Part shown: positions 1-6,832 of the stretch, piece after piece
Numbering within the stretch: position 1 is the stretch's first letter
How the letters are laid out: the number at the start of each line of letters is the position of its first letter
Assembly: GCA_050734185.1 (NCBI GenBank)
Contig: JBOHUE010000005.1
Coordinates: 1 to 14,393 of the forward strand
Source: JAFALX01 sp050734185
GTDB lineage: Bacteria; Chloroflexota; Dormibacteria; Aeolococcales; Aeolococcaceae
DNA length: 14,393 nucleotides
Direction: 5' to 3'
Made by a program: the position numbers and the translations under genes
The notes under the pieces: generated by a model
What the model was told of the DNA's origin: nothing
The model's input: only the letters and a program-made list of their open reading frames with translations
Databases searched by the model: none

Positions 1-1341
1 GGCCGGGGCCGTCGCCTCGCCGCTCAGACCGGGCACGCTGAAGCGCGCATCGGCGACCGCGTCGGCGAGCACGATGTGCTCGCCCGCGGGAGACATCTCG
101 TCCAGGGCGAGCAGCTCGCCGGCTGGGCTCCACACTGGCGGCGCGACGAGCGTGTCGCCCGGTGGCAGGACGGATCCGGTCTTGGTGGCGGGGGTGAACA
201 GGTGCACCGCGTCACCCTGGTAGTAGGCGAGTCGCGAGCCGTCTGGAGACCACGACGGAAGTGTCGCGCCCGGGAACACCGCCTGGAATGCCCCGGAGGC
301 GGCGGCGAGCACCAGCAACGTTGCCGGCGCGCCCGGAGCGGTGCGATCCTGTTCCACCACGGCCAGCCAGCTGTTGTCCGCCGACAGCGCGGCGGCGGCG
401 AAGGTGTACACGGGCGCGTCGTCCGCGGCAGCGCCGCAGCCGCGTGTCTCACTGCACACCGGCGCGCTCAGGACGGTCTGCGCTGCGACGGGCATGCCGT
501 CCTCGACCGGGGCGAGCGCGGTGAGCAGCACCTCGGTGGGCGGCTGGTCGCCGCGACGTGCGAGCACGACGCCGTGGGGTCCCGGCGACACCGCGCCCGT
601 GGTGAAGGAGGCCGAGAACCTCTCGAGCAGCCGCTGGCCGTGCAGGTCGGTCGCGCTCGTCGCGACGCTGAGGCGGTAGGTCACGTGCGGGAGCAGGAGC
701 TGCCCGGGCACAAGCAGGAACCGGCTCTTGTCCTTCTCGTTGCGCACGACCTGGGTCCCCGGGACAGCCGGGTCGAGGGAGATCGCGGTCTGGGTCGTGG
801 ACACGTCCATCCCGGAGTTGAAATCGACGGTGATTGGTCCGTCCACGGGTACGGCGGATGACCCGTCGGACGGCGACACCGCGCGGACCTGCGGCGCGCC
901 CGCGGACGTGATCGTCCACGTATGGTCGACGGTGTTCACCGCGCCGGAAGGTTCACGGAAGCCATTCCGCAGCGTGAAGGTGTACTGCGTGTCCGGCGCG
1001 AGCACGGCGCGAGGGTGGAGCAGCGTGAACACCGCGTTGCCCCCGGACCAGACGACCGCGCACGGCGCTTCGCTCCCTGCACTGAAGGCGTCCGACAGGC
1101 GACAACCGGGGATCGGCGGGTTGACCGTGAAGCGAGCCGCGACCGACTCGCGCACCACCGGGCGATCGAACTGGACCGCGATGGGCGTGTCGGCGGGCAC
1201 GCCGATGGAGCCGCGGCTGGGCGTCAGCGAGATGATCTGCGGCGGGCTGGCAAAGCAACCGGAGAGCGAGGCCGCCACGCCGGCCAGCATGACGGCGAGG
1301 GTCAGCCGGGCGAGCCGGCGGGCACCGTTGCGCCAGGCCAC
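1..1341 (-). CDS. Lipoprotein with two Ig-like (Big_5/SbsA-type) domains and a TolB/WD40-like region, C-terminus cut by the window edge
   Basis: The frame is open from a GTG at 1341 to the window edge (447 codons visible). The N-terminus is typical of a lipoprotein: basic residues R4-R12, a hydrophobic stretch from about L13, and a lipobox LSGC with the lipidated Cys at 29. Two similar beta domains follow at about 35-147 and 149-249, each opening with a PxI/VxxxxPSxG phrase and a V-P-x-D-x-P-I-x-V-x-F core, typical of bacterial Ig-like (Big_5) folds. From about 315 to 430 there are propeller-type blades, including WSPDGSRLAYY near 364 and WSPAGELLALD near 404. It is probably anchored outside the membrane, with an unknown ligand. 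It starts 26 nt after the stop of the DUF4388 gene and probably shares its mRNA. GTG is preferred because the first ATG (codon 18) would cut into the signal peptide. No clear ribosome-binding site is visible. Confidence 0.8.
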   Translation of the reverse strand, partial: MAWRNGARRLARLTLAVMLAGVAASLSGCFASPPQIISLTPSRGSIGVPADTPIAVQFDRPVVRESVAARFTVNPPIPGCRLSDAFSAGSEAPCAVVWSGGNAVFTLLHPRAVLAPDTQYTFTLRNGFREPSGAVNTVDHTWTITSAGAPQVRAVSPSDGSSAVPVDGPITVDFNSGMDVSTTQTAISLDPAVPGTQVVRNEKDKSRFLLVPGQLLLPHVTYRLSVATSATDLHGQRLLERFSASFTTGAVSPGPHGVVLARRGDQPPTEVLLTALAPVEDGMPVAAQTVLSAPVCSETRGCGAAADDAPVYTFAAAALSADNSWLAVVEQDRTAPGAPATLLVLAAASGAFQAVFPGATLPSWSPDGSRLAYYQGDAVHLFTPATKTGSVLPPGDTLVAPPVWSPAGELLALDEMSPAGEHIVLADAVADARFSVPGLSGEATAPA

Positions 1342-1367
1342 ACGGAATCGCGAGCCGCCCGGTGCGC

Positions 1368-2807
1368 TCAGTAGGGGCGGTCGAGCGCGCTTTCGACGTC
1401 GAGCGACGCCGTCTTCACCGGCGGGCCCTTGACGTCGATCCGGGACGACTTGTCGCGCGCCAGCGCGGCCGCCGGGCCCGTCGTCTGGTCGAGACGGCGC
1501 TGCGAGTCGATGTATGACCCGAGGACACCGCCCTCGCTGAGCAGGATGATCGCCAGGCTCTCGCTGGTGGACACGATGACCGACCCGTCGAGACGCTCCT
1601 CGTGGAGGTAGTCGAGCAGGGCGTCGACGTTGACGAACCTGCCGAGGAGGCCGAGGAAGAGCGGCCTTCCGGTGTTGAGACGAGCAAGCGCATCCACAAT
1701 CGCGCCGTCGAGCTCGACGACGTCGATGACCCCGTCACCGTCGTCCATGTGACGGCGCAGCTGCAGGAACGCGGTCTCGCCCTGGGTGACCTCGCCGTTG
1801 CTGCACAGCGCCTCCAGCACGCGACCTTCGTGCAGAAGGATGAACCCCGAGTATCTCGAAGGACCGCCCGCGAGCCGAACGTAGCCGGTGTGGCGATCGT
1901 TGCGCAGCGTGCGCAGCAGACGCGGGAAGTCGACGAAGGCGCTCTTGAGGCCCTCGTAATGCGGACGCCCGGCCGGGAGCGGGTAGAAGACGGGGCCCGT
2001 CGATGACTCGTAGGCGCCCGCGGCTGCTGACGTCGTCGCCACCGGAGTTGCTGCCGGAACTGGCGTGAAGCTCGACGACGTGTAGCTGCGATCGCGGTCG
2101 GGTGTCGCGAAGCTGCGGTCGCGCTCAGGCGGGGTGTAGGTCCCAGCCGACGTGTACGGCGCGGGCGTGGGGAACGATTTGGGCGTGAGCGCAGGCGCCG
2201 GCGAAGACGGTCGCTCGGGCTCCGGAGCCGGGTAGGCCGCGGGCTCGGGCGGCGGCGCCTGGATCGAGGTGCCCTGGGTGGCCGCCCACGACGCCAAGCC
2301 CGATCCTGCCTCGGCAGCGATCTCCGGCTCGGGCGTCAGCGGGCTCGCCGGGACGTACGGCTCGAACGCCGCCCGGCGATCGTGATCGGCGGTGGCGTAG
2401 TCCGAGTTCGTGTAGTCGGGTGTCGAGTAGTAGGACCCCTCGCCGGGGTACGAGACCCCCTGCACCGTCTTCCGCGCGTCGGCAGCAGCGATCAGCTCCG
2501 CCGGGGAGGACTTGATCGTCTCCTCCGCGGGCAGCTTCGCCCGGGGATCGAACTGGAAGGAGCCGTCATGCCATCCGAGCGCGTTCACAACTACCTCTTC
2601 GCCCTGGCCCGCTGGCCCGCTGGCGTGGAAGAGGTGGCCGAATAGGAAGTACAACGAGCAACTGTCGGAGCCGTTTTGGATCGAGAGCGTGCCCGTCGCA
2701 CGCTCCGCCTGCATCGTCTCCAGCAGCGCCCCGAGTCCTCCGTCGCTCAGGGAGCCCTGAGTTTGCACTGTCTCTGTCAGGTTCCTGCGTGATTCGTAGC
2801 TCGACAC
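1368..2807 (-). CDS. DUF4388/PATAN-type signalling protein with three related modules
   Basis: 479 aa from a GTG at 2807. Residues about 18-110 match the DUF4388 (PATAN-like) pattern: G-x-L, a LLETMQAERATGTLSI helix-strand, YFLFGHLFHA, then NALGWHDGSFQFD. A Pro/Ser/Thr-rich low-complexity linker fills about 115-280. Two further stretches repeat the same helix-strand-strand logic: RLLRTLRNDRHTGYVRL with FILLHEGRVLEA (about 296-333), and ALLDYLHEERLDGSVIV with IILLSEGGVLGS (about 396-431). PATAN/DUF4388 proteins are commonly associated with two-component signalling, and a response regulator is transcribed divergently here. The frame extends upstream to 2936, but a TATTAT -10 box at 2853-2848 overlaps the only upstream ATG (2849), so transcripts probably begin after it. 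The G-run at 2820-2810 may serve as the ribosome-binding site. The downstream lipoprotein is probably cotranscribed. Confidence 0.8.
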   Translation of the reverse strand: MSSYESRRNLTETVQTQGSLSDGGLGALLETMQAERATGTLSIQNGSDSCSLYFLFGHLFHASGPAGQGEEVVVNALGWHDGSFQFDPRAKLPAEETIKSSPAELIAAADARKTVQGVSYPGEGSYYSTPDYTNSDYATADHDRRAAFEPYVPASPLTPEPEIAAEAGSGLASWAATQGTSIQAPPPEPAAYPAPEPERPSSPAPALTPKSFPTPAPYTSAGTYTPPERDRSFATPDRDRSYTSSSFTPVPAATPVATTSAAAGAYESSTGPVFYPLPAGRPHYEGLKSAFVDFPRLLRTLRNDRHTGYVRLAGGPSRYSGFILLHEGRVLEALCSNGEVTQGETAFLQLRRHMDDGDGVIDVVELDGAIVDALARLNTGRPLFLGLLGRFVNVDALLDYLHEERLDGSVIVSTSESLAIILLSEGGVLGSYIDSQRRLDQTTGPAAALARDKSSRIDVKGPPVKTASLDVESALDRPY

Positions 2808-2847
2808 ATGCCGCCCCCCCGCGGCCAGCAGTCGGGAATACGCCCGC

Positions 2848-2853
2848 ATAATA
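2848..2853 (-). promoter_or_regulatory. Putative -10 box of the DUF4388 gene
   Basis: TATTAT read on the minus strand (2853 to 2848), 40 nt upstream of the GTG at 2807. It gives a predicted transcription start near 2841 and a leader of about 34 nt. No good -35 box is visible at 17-18 bp. Confidence 0.4.
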
Positions 2854-2880
2854 GCAATCCGCCGCCGCGGTGATCCAGAT

Positions 2881-2896
2881 TTGGCAATAATGCCAA
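2881..2896. promoter_or_regulatory. Interrupted palindrome, putative operator between DUF4388 gene and response regulator
   Basis: TTGGCA-ATAA-TGCCAA: perfect 6-bp arms around a 4-nt AT-rich centre, in a 110-bp divergent intergenic region. The centre reads AATAAT on one strand and ATTATT on the other, so it may overlap a -10 element of the response regulator gene. The bound factor is unknown. Confidence 0.45.
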
Positions 2897-2917
2897 CAGG
2901 GAAGCGCGCAGGAAAGA

Positions 2918-3643
2918 GTGGACGCTCAACAGGCAAGGGTGCTCGTGGTCGATGACGATGCCCTCATCAGGAGGGCCGTCCGCCTGACATGCGAGACCGA
3001 GGGATACACCGTCCACGAGGCGGATCGCGGCGCGTCGGTGCTGCCGAGCATCGACACATTCCGGCCCGACATCGTGCTGCTCGACCTGATGCTGCCCGAT
3101 CTCTCGGGCTTCGATGTGTGTCGCGACATTCGCGCCGCGGGACATCGATTCCCTGTCGTCATCCTCAGCGCAAAGAGCGAGGAGATCGACGTCGTGCTCG
3201 GACTCGAGATCGGCGCCGATGACTACATCAACAAACCGTTTCGCGCGCGCGAACTGCTCGCGCGTATCGCCACGCAACTGCGCAAAGCGCGAGAAACACG
3301 TGGGGAAACGGCATTTGAGGATGCACGGCTGGTGTTCCGTGATCTTGTGATCGATACCGCGGAACGTCGCGTGTCACGTGACGGACAGGACATCGTGTTG
3401 ACGCACACCGAGTTCGACCTGCTCACGTATCTCGCGTCGAATGCGGGGCGTGCGTTGTCACGCGAACGCATCCTCAGCTCTGTGTGGGGATACGAGCATC
3501 CCATCGAAACGCGCGTGATCGACGTGCACGTGCGCAACCTGCGCCGCAAGATCGAGCCGGACCCGGCGCAGCCGCGCTACATCCTCGCGGTGCCCGGCAT
3601 CGGCTACCGCTTCGCGGCCGTGCGCCCCCTGGCGAACGCCTGA
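2918..3643 (+). CDS. OmpR/PhoB-family response regulator, no adjacent histidine kinase
   Basis: 241 aa. The receiver domain (about 7-122) has the acidic pocket D12/D13, the phosphoacceptor D56 in IVLLDLMLPD, S84 in VILSAKS, and the switch residues Y103 and K106 in DDYINKPF. A winged-helix DNA-binding domain follows (about 133-234), with LTHTEFDLLTYLASNAGRAL, the recognition-helix region TRVIDVHVRNLRRKIE, and the terminal YILAVPGIGYRF hairpin. It should bind DNA as a dimer after phosphorylation by a kinase encoded elsewhere, since none is in this window. The GTG at 2918 is preceded by AGGAAAG (2910-2916), a purine-rich ribosome-binding site with short spacing. The start places the usual few residues ahead of the first strand, RVLVVDDD. 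Divergence from the DUF4388 gene suggests shared control. Confidence 0.93.
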   Translation: MDAQQARVLVVDDDALIRRAVRLTCETEGYTVHEADRGASVLPSIDTFRPDIVLLDLMLPDLSGFDVCRDIRAAGHRFPVVILSAKSEEIDVVLGLEIGADDYINKPFRARELLARIATQLRKARETRGETAFEDARLVFRDLVIDTAERRVSRDGQDIVLTHTEFDLLTYLASNAGRALSRERILSSVWGYEHPIETRVIDVHVRNLRRKIEPDPAQPRYILAVPGIGYRFAAVRPLANA

Positions 3644-3649
3644 CGCCGA

Positions 3650-3675
3650 CGGCCGGCTCGGCCGAGAGGCGGCCG
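3650..3675 (+). terminator. GC-rich hairpin after the response regulator gene
   Basis: CGGCCG at 3650-3655 pairs with CGGCCG at 3670-3675, and CTC (3657-3659) with GAG (3666-3668), around a 6-nt loop with one mismatched pair. A further CTCGGCCGAG palindrome lies at 3657-3666, overlapping the inner stem. It starts 6 nt after the TGA. There is no U-tract, so intrinsic termination is uncertain; it may only mark the 3' end. Confidence 0.35.
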
Positions 3676-3685
3676 GTCCCGCAGG

Positions 3686-3691
3686 TAGACT
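3686..3691 (+). promoter_or_regulatory. Putative -10 box for leaderless transcription of the small membrane protein gene
   Basis: TAGACT, followed by 6 nt and then the GTG start at 3698. This is the spacing at which the start codon itself would be the first transcribed base. The same hexamer sits at 9599-9594 on the minus strand in the same position relative to the acyl-CoA dehydrogenase start. Confidence 0.5.
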
Positions 3692-3697
3692 CCACCC

Positions 3698-3967
3698 GTG
3701 CCCACCCCCCCGATGCTGCGCTCCCGAGACGGGGCGACCGAGCCCTCCACCGGGCTGGACCCGATCCAGGCCTTCTCCGTGTTCGTGCTCGGGCTGATCG
3801 TGCTGGGCCTCTTGGTGGCGGCCTTCCTCGCCGTGTACACGTATTCGACGCCCGGCATCGAGGCGCCGCTGGTGGTCGGCATCACCCTCGCGTTCTCGCT
3901 CGTCGTGGTGCTGAACGTTCTTCGCGCGGGCATCCGGCAGGCCCGCCGGCTGGTCGCCGGCCGCTGA
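3698..3967 (+). CDS. Small integral membrane protein, two predicted helices, function unknown
   Basis: 89 aa from a GTG at 3698. An N-terminal polar segment of about 22 residues is followed by two hydrophobic stretches: about 25-48 (AFSVFVLGLIVLGLLVAAFLAV) and about 56-76 (APLVVGITLAFSLVVVLNVL). It ends in a basic tail rich in Arg (RQARRLVAGR), which by the positive-inside rule suggests a cytoplasmic C-terminus. There is no Shine-Dalgarno sequence, but a TAGACT box ends 6 nt before the start, which supports leaderless expression and the GTG over the ATG five codons later. The stop overlaps the next gene's ATG (TGATG), implying translational coupling. I do not recognise the family. Confidence 0.7.
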   Translation: MPTPPMLRSRDGATEPSTGLDPIQAFSVFVLGLIVLGLLVAAFLAVYTYSTPGIEAPLVVGITLAFSLVVVLNVLRAGIRQARRLVAGR

Positions 3968-4620
3968 TGGCGGTCCCCTCGAGCGGACAGCCTGATTCCG
4001 ACCCCGCCGCCGAGCGCGCGTCGTTCCCTTCCTATGAGGAGTTCGCGTCCGATCTTCTCGAGGCCGTCGACGCCTCGGGGCTCAGCATCGAGGACGTTCG
4101 CCATCACGTCGAGCCGGGCCTTGGCGAGCGCCGCTTCGAGTGCACGATCCGCCTCGCGGGCGATCCCCCGTCCCGGTACCACGTTCACCTGAGCTTCACC
4201 TGGGATGCGCTGCTCACGTTCATCTCGGCGTACGGACCAGGGGCGGATTGCGAGCTGTATCACGACGACGAGGAGGCGCAGGACTGCCCGCATCAGCAGC
4301 TGACGCCGCAGCCGTTCGTCGACGTCGAGGCTGAGTTCGTGCTGGGTGACGGCGGCTACGAGCTGCACGAGATGGAGGAGGTGTCGTCGTGGATCGACAC
4401 CGTGCAGTCGCTGATCGGCAAGGCGTTCTCCGAGGAGGACCGTCCCAGCGTGCACGTCGGCATCGCCGTGCTCGGGACAACGACACTCGTCGAGAAGTTC
4501 ACCGCTGAGCACTCGTGGTTTCTCGACTTCGAGAAGAAGCCGGACCTCGGCCAGATCGCCCGCCAGATCGACTCGGCGCTAAGGTTGGTGCCACAGTTGG
4601 CAGATAGACTGCCGATCTGA
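3967..4620 (+). CDS. Acidic soluble protein of unknown function, coupled to the small membrane protein
   Basis: 217 aa. The ATG at 3967 overlaps the preceding TGA by one base, a classic termination-reinitiation arrangement, so the two products are probably made together. The protein is acidic (runs such as YHDDEEAQDC and MEEVSSW; many Asp/Glu), with no signal peptide or membrane segment. Predicted mixed alpha/beta: an N-terminal helix EEFASDLLEAVDASG, strands in FECTIRLAG and YHVHLSFTWDALL, and a C-terminal helix GQIARQIDSALRLVPQLADRL. The two Cys (in ADCELY and QDCPHQ) do not form an obvious metal site. I recognise no domain. It ends 4 bp from the convergent folK gene, leaving no room for separate terminators. 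Confidence 0.7.
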   Translation: MAVPSSGQPDSDPAAERASFPSYEEFASDLLEAVDASGLSIEDVRHHVEPGLGERRFECTIRLAGDPPSRYHVHLSFTWDALLTFISAYGPGADCELYHDDEEAQDCPHQQLTPQPFVDVEAEFVLGDGGYELHEMEEVSSWIDTVQSLIGKAFSEEDRPSVHVGIAVLGTTTLVEKFTAEHSWFLDFEKKPDLGQIARQIDSALRLVPQLADRLPI

Positions 4621-4624
4621 GCGG

Positions 4625-5062
4625 TCAGCTCGGAGTCAGGCCAAGCTCTGCCAGCAAGCGCAGGAGAAAGGGTCTCTCCTGCAAGCGTGGGTGCGGCACC
4701 ACGAGGTCGGGCAGGTCGGCGTGGATGTCTCCGGTTTCGCCGAGCAGCACGATGTCGGCATCGGCGATCCGCGGTCCCCAGTGATACGTCGGCTTGCGGC
4801 CGGCACCGGTCTCCGCGTTCTTGACGACGCGCAACCAGTCGTCTAGGGACATGGGTGCCGGGCTGCGCACGCGGACGACCTGGTTGTGGTAGTCGGGCTG
4901 GTGCACCAGGCCGATCGCGCGGGTCAGGATCTCGCTCGACGCGGCCTCGATCACCAACCCCTCAGCCACCAGCTCCTGACGCAAGCGCTCGAGGTTGCGA
5001 CCACGGTTTCCGATGTTGCTGCCCAGCGCGATCCACGCGACGTCGGTGACCGGGCCGGACAT
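4625..5062 (-). CDS. folK: 2-amino-4-hydroxy-6-hydroxymethyldihydropteridine pyrophosphokinase (HPPK)
   Basis: 145 aa, close to the usual size of a single-domain HPPK. The enzyme transfers pyrophosphate from ATP to 6-hydroxymethyl-7,8-dihydropterin, giving the substrate of FolP in folate synthesis. Visible motifs are ALGSNIGNR (12-20), YHNQVVRV (58-65), and ETGAGRKPTYHWGPR (84-98) followed by IADADIV, in which D101 and D103 correspond to the Mg-binding DxD. VPHPRLQERPFLLRLLAEL closes the fold. In most HPPKs the DxD context is I-D-L-D-I, so Ala100 and Ala102 are slightly unusual but the metal ligands are kept. It starts 5 nt after the folP stop with no ribosome-binding site, which suggests reinitiation by ribosomes finishing folP. 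Confidence 0.95.
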   Translation of the reverse strand: MSGPVTDVAWIALGSNIGNRGRNLERLRQELVAEGLVIEAASSEILTRAIGLVHQPDYHNQVVRVRSPAPMSLDDWLRVVKNAETGAGRKPTYHWGPRIADADIVLLGETGDIHADLPDLVVPHPRLQERPFLLRLLAELGLTPS

Positions 5063-5067
5063 CGCGC

Positions 5068-6309
5068 TCAGCCCGTGGCGCCGGGAGGTGGCAGCGCGCG
5101 AACCGCTTCGGGCGTGCCGCGCACGACGGCGTCGGCTACCCGTGCGGCACGGAGCGTCGCCGCTATGTCGTGCGTGCGCACGATGTCCGCTCCACCTTGG
5201 ATCGCGAGCGCCGTCAACGCGAGGCCGCCTTCGATTCGCTGATCAACGGGAGCGCCGTCCGTGAGGAGGCCGATCGTCGACTTGCGGGACACGCCGACGA
5301 GCAGAGGCCTGCCCAGCGCGCGCAGCTCGCCGAGACGCCGCACGAGCTCGAGGTTGTCGGCCGGCGTCTTCGCGAACCCGAAGCCAGGGTCGACGATCAC
5401 GCGATCGGCTGCGATGCCGGCCTCGGCCGCCAGCGCGAGACTCTGGCGCAGCTCGCGACAGACGTCGCTCAGCAGGTTCGCGTACTCCGTGCCGCGCTGG
5501 TTGTGCATGACGATCAGCGCGCACGCTGGATAGGCGGCGACCACCGCCGCCATCTCCGGCTCGGCGCGCAATCCCCAGACGTCGTTGACGATCACCGCGC
5601 CTGCGTCCACCGCCGCCGCCGCCACCGACGGCTTGCGCGTGTCGATGCTCACGGGTATCGGCACTGCAGCTGCGATCGCAGACACCGCGGGGATGACGCG
5701 GCGCAGCTCGTCTTCTACGGGCACCGGGGTCGAGTTGGGCCGCGTGCTCTCGCCACCGATGTCGATGACGTCGGCGCCGGCGTCGGCCATCGCGCGCGCG
5801 AGTTCCAGCGCCGTCGCGGCGTCCGGCACACCGTCGCCCGAGAACGAGTCCGGTGTCGTGTTGATCACGCCCATGACCAGCGTGCGGCGCCCGAACTCCA
5901 GCAGGTACGGCCCCGCGTGCACCGGCGGCGGTGGCGCGCCCCGTGCGACGAGCGCGCGGGCGACAGTGGCGCCGAGCTCGGCGGGCGACGGCCCGAACTC
6001 GGACAGCCGGCCGCTCAGCTCCGCGGCGGTGAGCAGCGGCATGACGACGATCGCGCGCGTCCTCCCCACATCGGTGAGCAGCGCGCCACCACCCTGGCCG
6101 ACCGCGTGCTGCAGCGCGTCCAGCTGCGCAGCGTCAATGTTTTCGATGGCAAGCGCCTCCATCGCCGCGTGGCTCGCGAGCACCGTGAGCCGCCCCGTCT
6201 CGACGCCGAGCCCGACGACCTCGTCGCGCAGGACGTCAGCGTTGCTGCTCAGCAGTGGCCGTACGTTGTAGCGCGCCGCGGCGCGCTCGCTGAGAGCGGG
6301 CGCGATCAT
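5068..6309 (-). CDS. folP: Dihydropteroate synthase with N-terminal extension
   Basis: 413 aa, against about 270-280 for a minimal DHPS. It condenses p-aminobenzoate with the pterin pyrophosphate made by FolK. The TIM-barrel part starts near 138 and shows all signature loops: VMGVINTTPDSFSGDG (145-160), DIGGESTRPNSTP (183-195), SIDTRKP (221-227), VNDVWG (241-246), VDPGFGFAKTPADN (306-319), GVSRKSTIG (339-347) and RTHD (378-381). Residues about 12-135 form an extra domain beginning ARYNVRPL. Comparable extensions are known from some Firmicutes/Chloroflexi DHPS proteins (recalled, not searched). The ATG at 6309 lies 7 nt after the MaoC stop without a ribosome-binding site. No folB or folE is present between or beside the two folate genes. 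Confidence 0.95.
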   Translation of the reverse strand: MIAPALSERAAARYNVRPLLSSNADVLRDEVVGLGVETGRLTVLASHAAMEALAIENIDAAQLDALQHAVGQGGGALLTDVGRTRAIVVMPLLTAAELSGRLSEFGPSPAELGATVARALVARGAPPPPVHAGPYLLEFGRRTLVMGVINTTPDSFSGDGVPDAATALELARAMADAGADVIDIGGESTRPNSTPVPVEDELRRVIPAVSAIAAAVPIPVSIDTRKPSVAAAAVDAGAVIVNDVWGLRAEPEMAAVVAAYPACALIVMHNQRGTEYANLLSDVCRELRQSLALAAEAGIAADRVIVDPGFGFAKTPADNLELVRRLGELRALGRPLLVGVSRKSTIGLLTDGAPVDQRIEGGLALTALAIQGGADIVRTHDIAATLRAARVADAVVRGTPEAVRALPPPGATG

Positions 6310-6316
6310 CGGGGTG

Positions 6317-6805
6317 CTACGGCGCGGGAATGTCGGGCGGCTGCAGCTCGCCGACCGAACGCTTGGGGACGAGGACCTTGCGCCGGAAGATGCACACGCG
6401 CTCCCCGCGCTGGTTGACCGCGCGCGTTTCGACGGTGATCACACCGCGGTCGTCCTTGCTCGACGAGGGCCGCTTGTCCAGCACCGTCGTCTCCGCATAG
6501 ATCGTGTCGCCGTGGAATGTCGGGTTCTCGTGCTTCAGCGATTCGACCTCGAGGTTGGCGATCGCCTTACCGCTGATGTCGGCAACGCTCATGCCCAGCG
6601 CCAGGCTGTACACCAGGTTACCCACCACGACGTTGCGCCCGAACTGCGTCCGCGTCTCTGCGTAGTTGGCATCGATGTGCAGTGGGTGATGGTTCATCGT
6701 GAGGAGGCAGAAGAGATGGTCGTCGTACTCGGTGATCGTCTTGCCGGGCCAGTGCTTGTACGTTGCACCGACCTCGAACTCCTCGAAGTAGCGTCCGAAT
6801 TGCAT
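6317..6805 (-). CDS. MaoC-family hot-dog hydratase, mesaconyl/itaconyl-CoA hydratase-like
   Basis: 162 aa, single hot-dog fold. It opens with RYFEEFEVGATYKHWPGKTITEYDD and carries the MaoC active-site helix TMNHHPLHIDANYA (36-49), followed by VGNLVYSLALG. Hydratase-2 enzymes have an Asp-x-Asn-Pro-x-His motif; here the His is kept (H43) but the Asp position holds Asn38. From memory, a Thr-Met-Asn..His-Pro-Leu-His version is seen in the Rv2499c/mesaconyl-CoA hydratase-like branch, so hydration of a C5 unsaturated acyl-CoA is a reasonable inference. An acyl-CoA dehydrogenase and a CitE-like lyase occur within 5 kb, which supports a branched-chain or itaconate route. It is the first gene of the apparent MaoC-folP-folK transcript. 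The start lies 11 nt from a TAGAGT box. Confidence 0.85.
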   Translation of the reverse strand: MQFGRYFEEFEVGATYKHWPGKTITEYDDHLFCLLTMNHHPLHIDANYAETRTQFGRNVVVGNLVYSLALGMSVADISGKAIANLEVESLKHENPTFHGDTIYAETTVLDKRPSSSKDDRGVITVETRAVNQRGERVCIFRRKVLVPKRSVGELQPPDIPAP

Positions 6806-6815
6806 CGCCGCGCAC

Positions 6816-6822
6816 TACTCTA
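6816..6822. promoter_or_regulatory. Shared symmetric -10 element between MaoC and methyltransferase genes
   Basis: TACTCTA reads as TACTCT on the plus strand (6816-6821) and TAGAGT on the minus strand (6822-6817). Exactly 11 nt separate each hexamer from its ATG (6833 plus, 6805 minus). The whole divergent intergenic region is 27 bp, so both promoters must use the same few bases. Confidence 0.4.
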
Positions 6823-6832
6823 CGGGGCGACG

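Noticed and set aside
2881..2896. Sigma-54 promoter (TTGGCA...TTGC)
   Set aside because: The GG and GC elements are about 9 bp apart rather than the required 12; the sequence is better explained as a palindrome.
2808..2936. Longer N-terminus for the DUF4388 protein (start at 2936 or 2849)
   Set aside because: The extension is basic and featureless, and the TATTAT box overlaps the ATG at 2849, so the transcript should begin downstream of it.
5170..6417. 415-codon plus-strand open frame over folP
   Set aside because: Shadow of folP: extreme Arg/His content, no motif, no promoter or ribosome-binding site.
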